Assembly (NCBI GenBank): GCA_022828595.1 | Contig: JAKGHH010000005.1 | Coordinates: forward strand, 64,971,655 to 65,035,654 | Origin: Nelumbo lutea | Taxonomy: Eukaryota > Streptophyta > Magnoliopsida > Proteales > Nelumbonaceae | DNA: 64,000 nt | Direction: 5' to 3' | In this document: piece after piece, positions 59,243-64,000 of the stretch | Layout: each line of letters opens with the position of its first letter | Position numbering within the stretch: the first letter of the stretch is position 1 | The notes under the pieces: model-generated | Told to the model about the DNA's origin: nothing | Database searches by the model: none | The model's input: only the letters and a program-made list of their open reading frames with translations | Program-made: the position numbers and the translations under genes

Positions 59243-61054
59243 AACTCATCGATGTTTTATCAGCTTGAGATCAGTAGGGGGGAAATTGAGTTTACAAATG
59301 ATAGATCTTCTGCTCCATCAAATAGTGGGGAGTGTCCTTTGAAGGGGAATAGTTGGTTTCAAAAATCCAGTTAACTTATCAATCTATGATTTTCAAGCAG
59401 CAACTACAAGTCACCATATATTCAAATACAACCATCAGATTACTATAATATTATCCATAATATGGTTGTATAGTCTAGGGTGTTCAATTTTTAATTTTTA
59501 TTGATAACAAAAGAAATCTTTATTAAAGATCAATAAAAAGAGGGAGAAAATATAAGAATGGCACTTATCAAGATGATAAATAAATCACCATAGGTTCTTC
59601 ATCTTTTCAAGATCTTTTCATTTCCAAGTAATCAATAAACATGAGTTCATGCCTAGGCAATTTTCATCTATGAAGTTCATAATGAGATTCCTTTCCTCTG
59701 CATCAATTCCTCATCACCCCCTCAATTCCCTAGTATGTTTTAGGGTTGCAGATGTTGTTCTGTCCAAGAGGAATTCTTCTCAAGGAGTTTCTGAAAAGAG
59801 CCCAGGTGGGACTGGAGCTTCATGATCTACTGCATTCAAATACAAGGGGAGTTCTGAGACAAGCCTGGGCTGCTTCCAAAACTTCTCAACCCCAGCCAAA
59901 GCTGACTTAGAGGACCAATCTCAATGCTATGGAGACCCAAACCATGTGATTTTAATGTATCGTGATGATTAAAGTGGGCAAAAGATGGCTTTCATCAACC
60001 AAGGCTACCAAGGATCATATTCTAATAAAAATGGAATAAATAAGAAATCCCAATATGTGCTGCTTTCCTTTTTCTTGGTCTTTATTCCATTTGAGATTCA
60101 CCATTGGATCTAAAAAGCTGTTTCCAAATGTTCTTGTTGGTCTTTAGAAATTGAGTAGTTCATTCTACATTCTAGTATAAGTAGGAAATGATTGGGAGGG
60201 AGAGATCCAAGTAAGCATTTATACTGTTTGTATTGTCACTCTAAATGAAAAGGGAAATATCATTTTCGTTGCCCTTGTGGCACAACCATGTCTATTTTCT
60301 TCTTTCAATTCATTTCACCTTTCTTGATTTCTTTCTAGCTGACAACACAGCATTAGCCAATGAACAAAGGTTTGTGGCGTTCAATTGATGAAAAGAACTG
60401 TAAAACTACCTACATAATCAATTATCAAGCTTCTGCTAATGGATATTAATGACACTATTGATGAAAAAAATGCCTATAGTTATATTTCCCATTAACCATC
60501 CCTCTTATATAGCATCTAGATCATTTTCTACACCTTCGATTTTTTACTTTTCCTACAATTGTCATCCCCAGAAATCCATGAAAACTCCGAGACTCAATTT
60601 CTGCCACTAATTCTGTTTCTTGCTTTCCATGTTCACAAATTTCCACAGTCCACTTTGAATGCCCATTTGAGAGGGCTTTTGCCTTGCTGTTTTTGGCTTT
60701 GCAAGTTGAGGTCTGCCTAAAAAGCCTATAAGCAATGTTGGGTGAAAAATCCAGAGAGCCCAAACTGACTATTTTTCAGCCACTTACATGGCTTTCCTTC
60801 AAAGCTTCTTTTAGAGGCTTCTTCCAATGTTTTAAAACCAAACCAGAGGCCAACCCAGTTTTTTGGTCTGGGTGACAGTTCACCAGTTCAACCATCCAGG
60901 TTGAACAGGTCAGCCCGTTAAACAACGCATGGCTTTTAGAACAGACCAACATGTCAGAAACACTGGCTTTCTTCAAAGCAGCTCATCTAAAGCAACTACA
61001 ACTAGACCAAAGCTTAAGCCCTCCCAAGCAGGGCCTGATTTACTCTTTGACTTT
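59243..61054. other. Spacer with coding-like but unassigned pieces
   Basis: Two minus-strand stretches look coding in composition: about 60550-60720 (SKWTVEICEHGKQETELVAE) and about 59800-59925 (SALAGVEKFWKQPRLVSELP). Neither is recognised and no gene model joins them. A fragment of the GGTTTTAAAACC hAT family lies at about 60826-60970. Confidence 0.35.
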
Positions 61055-61328
61055 TGTTAAAGTGAGCCGAATAGGGGTAGTTTAGTCATCTTATGTTTGT
61101 TAAGTAGTTTTCTTATGTGGCAGTCTTATTAGAGACACTCTGCCCCACACTTAAGTAAGGATAGTTTAGTCTTTGTAAAGGTCAATAGAATCTAATAAAG
61201 ATTAAGGGGGTCGACTATATGGGTAGTCCATCAGATTTCGACAGACCCTTATTTTCTTTCTTCTTCTCTTCTTCCTCTTCTTCTTCCTTCTCTTCCTGGT
61301 TCGGGTAACTGTAGCAGCATTCGAAACA
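61055..61328 (+). repeat. Probable 5' LTR of the copia element
   Basis: Starts TGTTAAAG and ends CGAAACA directly before the primer-binding site. About 274 bp. The left limit rests only on the TG start because the 3' LTR is outside the window. Confidence 0.6.
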
Positions 61329-61344
61329 TGATATCAGAGCCATG
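61329..61344 (+). other. Primer-binding site of the copia element
   Basis: TGATATCAGAGCCATG differs at one base from the usual initiator-methionine tRNA site of plant retrotransposons. Confidence 0.85.
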
Positions 61345-61804
61345 TTCCTGACCTACTTTAGTTGGTAAAGCACCTCAGCAGTGTTCGTGACTCTTCTTCC
61401 TTCGTTTCTGATCAGTCAATGGAGGGAACTGGTTCGCCCTAGGTCTGAAACATCACAGCTCGTCTCTCTCTGCTGCACATAATCTTCTTCATCAAGAAAA
61501 GTGACTTCAGCAGTGAATGGTTGGTTGAGACTCTCAAAGGAAGGTTTGACTATGTTGTGATGTTTGTGTTGCACAATCCTTATTGAGTGGTTGTAAGAGG
61601 GCTTACATGTGATTAGTGAGTGTTAAATTGATGCTTATGTGGTTCGTGGTGTTGTGAAATCAGCAGTAGTGTGAATAAGAACAAGGCGTGTGTACCTACT
61701 GTTGTGTTTAGGGGTTGCTATAGGTGTTGGAATATCAAATTTTGAATTACAGTAGTCAGCTTGTTGCTGAGAATTCGGGTTAGAGGCAACTGTGAAAGAG
61801 TACA

Positions 61805-62689
61805 ATGGCAGCAATAGGAGATGGGTTTAATGATCAGAAACCTAGTGTGGTGGTTTCCCCTGACTACCTAGGTGTACAGATGACCTCAACTAAACTGAAT
61901 GGGGAGAACTATGTTCCATGGGCTAAATCAGTGGAAGTTTTCCTCAAGGCAAAGAGGAAAGTAAAGCACATAAAAGATGAGAAACCACCGGCTGATTCCC
62001 CAGGGTTTGATGATTGGGAACAAGAAGATGCTCAAATCATGACTTGGCTATAGAACATTATGGAACCCAAAATTAGTGCCAACTTCAGGTTTCTTGATAC
62101 GGCTAAGGATATATGGGAACATGCAAAGAAGCTGTATTCTGGACAAAATAATACAACAAGAGTATATCAACTTTATCAGGAGTACTTTGATTTGCAACAA
62201 GGAAACAAAACACTAGAAGAGTACTATGCCTACATGAAGAATATAAGGAATGAACTCAATGTCTATCATCCCCTCACTCCAGATATTAAAGTTCAGCAAC
62301 AACAAAGGGAACAACTAGATGTTACAAGATTCTTGGTGAGGCTGAAATCAAAGTATGAACCAGTTAGAGCCCAAATATTAGGGAGCTCCACCCTTCCTAC
62401 ACTTGAGGAAGTATTCTCACGGCTTCACAGAATTTCTTTGGGACAGACAGAGAATCCCACACAGTCTGATAGATCAGCACTTGTGACAGCTAGAGGAGGT
62501 AGACACAGTACAAGAGGAGGAGGGCATGTCTCCCGAGGAGGCCGTGGCAATTCCATGATTGGTCGGGGTGGTCGTGACTCAGAGGGAGGTCGTGGCAGAG
62601 GGAAGAATAACTCTGCAAGGAAGTGTACTCATTGTGGCAGGGAAGGACACACAGTGAATTTCTGTTATGACCTACATGGCCCTCTCTAA
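61805..62689 (+). pseudogene. Copia gag
   Basis: ATG at 61805; the start holds TKLNGENYVPWAKSVEVFL, the usual copia gag entry. A premature TAG lies at 62051-62053, and the frame resumes without shift. The zinc knuckle CTHCGREGHTVNFC (CX2CX4HX4C) is near 62624-62665, after a Gly/Arg-rich stretch. A stop at 62687 marks a frameshift into the protease frame. Confidence 0.88.
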
Positions 62690-63992
62690 TCATGCTGTAG
62701 CAGGTGAGGTTGACATCAGTGACAGTAAACAGGCAGACCGAACTCCTCCCACATCTACTTCACAGTATACCACTGCCACACTTGCCCACTCAGGTATTGC
62801 TTGCATGTCATCTAAAACCTCTCCCTGGATTATTGACTCTGGAGCCTCAGATCATATGACCGGGACTCCAGGTGTGTTCTCTTCTCTTTCTGAAACCTCC
62901 ACATCACAAACTGTTACACTTGCCAATGAGTCCTCATCTCCCATCTGTGGTGTTGGTAATGTTGACATGGCTTTTGTGCCCTTATCATCTATTTTATATG
63001 TACCTAAGTTTCCATTCAATCTTATGTCTGTTAGTAAGATAATCAAAGCTCTTAACTGTTTTGTTACCTTCTTTCCTTCCACTTGTGTTTTTCAGGATCT
63101 CAAGACGGGGAAGAAGATTGGTGGGGGGCATGAAGCTGGTGGATTGTATTATCTTGACGGTGGTGGATCTTCAATTGCTCTTCAGACTTCACTTACTCTA
63201 GAATGGCATTGCCGACTAGGACATCCATCTCTCAAGGCTCTCAAGATATTGGTTCCGTCATTGAGTCATTTGTCAGTTTTGTAACGTGAGTCATGTCAGT
63301 TTGGGAAACATTGTCGTGTGTCCTTCAATCCAAGAGTTGAGAGTCGTATGTTGAGTCATTTTTCTTTGGTTCATTCAGATGTTTGGGGTCCAATCAAAAT
63401 AGAGTCATATAATGGGTACAAGTATTTTGTCTCCTTTATTGATGATTGTTCAAGAATGACATGGATTTACTTAATGAAAGAAATAAGTGAATTATTTTCC
63501 ATTTTTCAAAAATTCCATGCTGAAATACGCACACAATTTGGTGTTCCAATCAAAGTTCTCTGTTCAGATAATGGTCGTGAATACTTTCTTACTTCATTTC
63601 AACAGTATTTAGAATAGCATGGCATTATTCATCAGACCTCATGTGCATTCACCCCTCAACAAAATGGGGTAGCTGAACGGAAGAACCATCACCTTCTTGA
63701 AACTGCTCGGTCTATTCTTCACCACATGAATGTTCCTAAAAGGTTTTGGAGTGATGCTGTACTCACTGCATGTTTCCTCATTAATCGGATGCCCTCTTTC
63801 ATTCTTCATGGTCGGTCCCCCTTCTCTATCTTGTTTCCCACTTTATCTCCATTTCCATTAAATCCTCGTGTCTTTGGTTGTGTGTGCTTTGTCCACAATC
63901 TGAGTCCTGGAATGGACAAGCTAGATGCACGCTCAATTAAATGTGTCTTCCTTGGCTACTCTCGGACTCAAAAAAGGGTACAAGTGTTATAA
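62667..63992 (+). pseudogene. Copia protease and integrase
   Basis: Protease site WIIDSGASDHMTG near 62827; GAG-pre-integrase LEWHCRLGHPSL near 63200; integrase core residues in SDVWGPI, CSDNGREYF and NGVAERKNHHLLETARS. In-frame stops at 63282-63284 and 63615-63617, then a frameshift at an A-run near 63969. Clearly non-coding as it stands. Confidence 0.88.
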
Positions 63993-64000
63993 TCCCATTA

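Larger units (their letters stand above)
61055..64000 (+). mobile_element. Ty1/copia retrotransposon, 5' part, cut by the window end
   Basis: Order LTR, primer-binding site, gag, protease, integrase, then the window ends before RT. In-frame stops and frameshifts show decay. Confidence 0.9.

Overview
This is a gene-poor, repeat-rich stretch of a flowering-plant (dicot-type) nuclear genome. The evidence is three plant-specific gene families with dicot-like proteins, many plant transposon families (Ty3/gypsy, Ty1/copia, solo LTR, hAT, Tourist-type MITEs, MULE-like elements, Helitrons, a tRNA-derived SINE), AT-rich spacers and long (AAT)n, (TA)n and (GA)n tracts. The species cannot be named from the sequence; the repeat load would suit a medium or large, perhaps woody, genome. 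GENES: only three genes look intact, and each is read from a single uninterrupted coding exon: a PARVUS/GATL1-like GT8 glycosyltransferase (9911-10966, minus), an RMA/RNF185-type membrane-anchored RING E3 ligase (28541-29218, minus) and an ELO/GNS1-SUR4-like membrane protein (46244-47146, plus). From recalled knowledge, the same families are neighbours in Arabidopsis chromosome 1 duplicate blocks (At1g19300-At1g19310 and At1g74990-At1g75000), so the three genes look like an old linkage group now spread over about 37 kb by transposons. LAYOUT: 0-9 kb is intergenic, with MITEs and a hAT-like element at 2.8-4.2 kb that carries a later insertion with a perfect 9-bp target duplication. 9.7-11.1 kb is GATL1. 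11-24.9 kb is spacer with small MITEs, a hAT MITE and snap-back repeats. 24.9-26.4 kb is a long-inverted-repeat element carrying a fragment of a HAD-family hydrolase gene (Pack-MULE-like). 27.9-28.2 kb is a SINE with long target duplications, just downstream of the RING gene (28.5-30 kb). 30.4-36.2 kb is a patchwork containing a broken C2-domain (MCTP/QUIRKY-type) fragment, hAT elements, a Helitron end, a second inverted-repeat element and a degenerate tandem repeat. 37.4-38.1 kb is a second Helitron-type element, and 38.8-39.3 kb a solo LTR with perfect target duplication. 39.6-43.6 kb and 48.7-50 kb are MITE clusters. The ELO-like gene lies at 45.6-47.5 kb. 51.9-57.05 kb is a full-length, frameshifted Ty3/gypsy chromovirus-type element with both LTRs, PBS, PPT and 5-bp target duplication. 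57.4-59.2 kb is a three-level nest of DNA transposons, two levels of which have perfect target duplications. 61.05 kb to the window end is the 5' part of a decayed Ty1/copia element. HOW IT WORKS TOGETHER: the three genes do not form a pathway (xylan/secondary-wall synthesis, ER quality control, lipid-elongase-like). No wholly new multi-gene system was found. The main interest lies in captured gene fragments, nested insertions and the degenerate catalytic motifs of the ELO-like protein.
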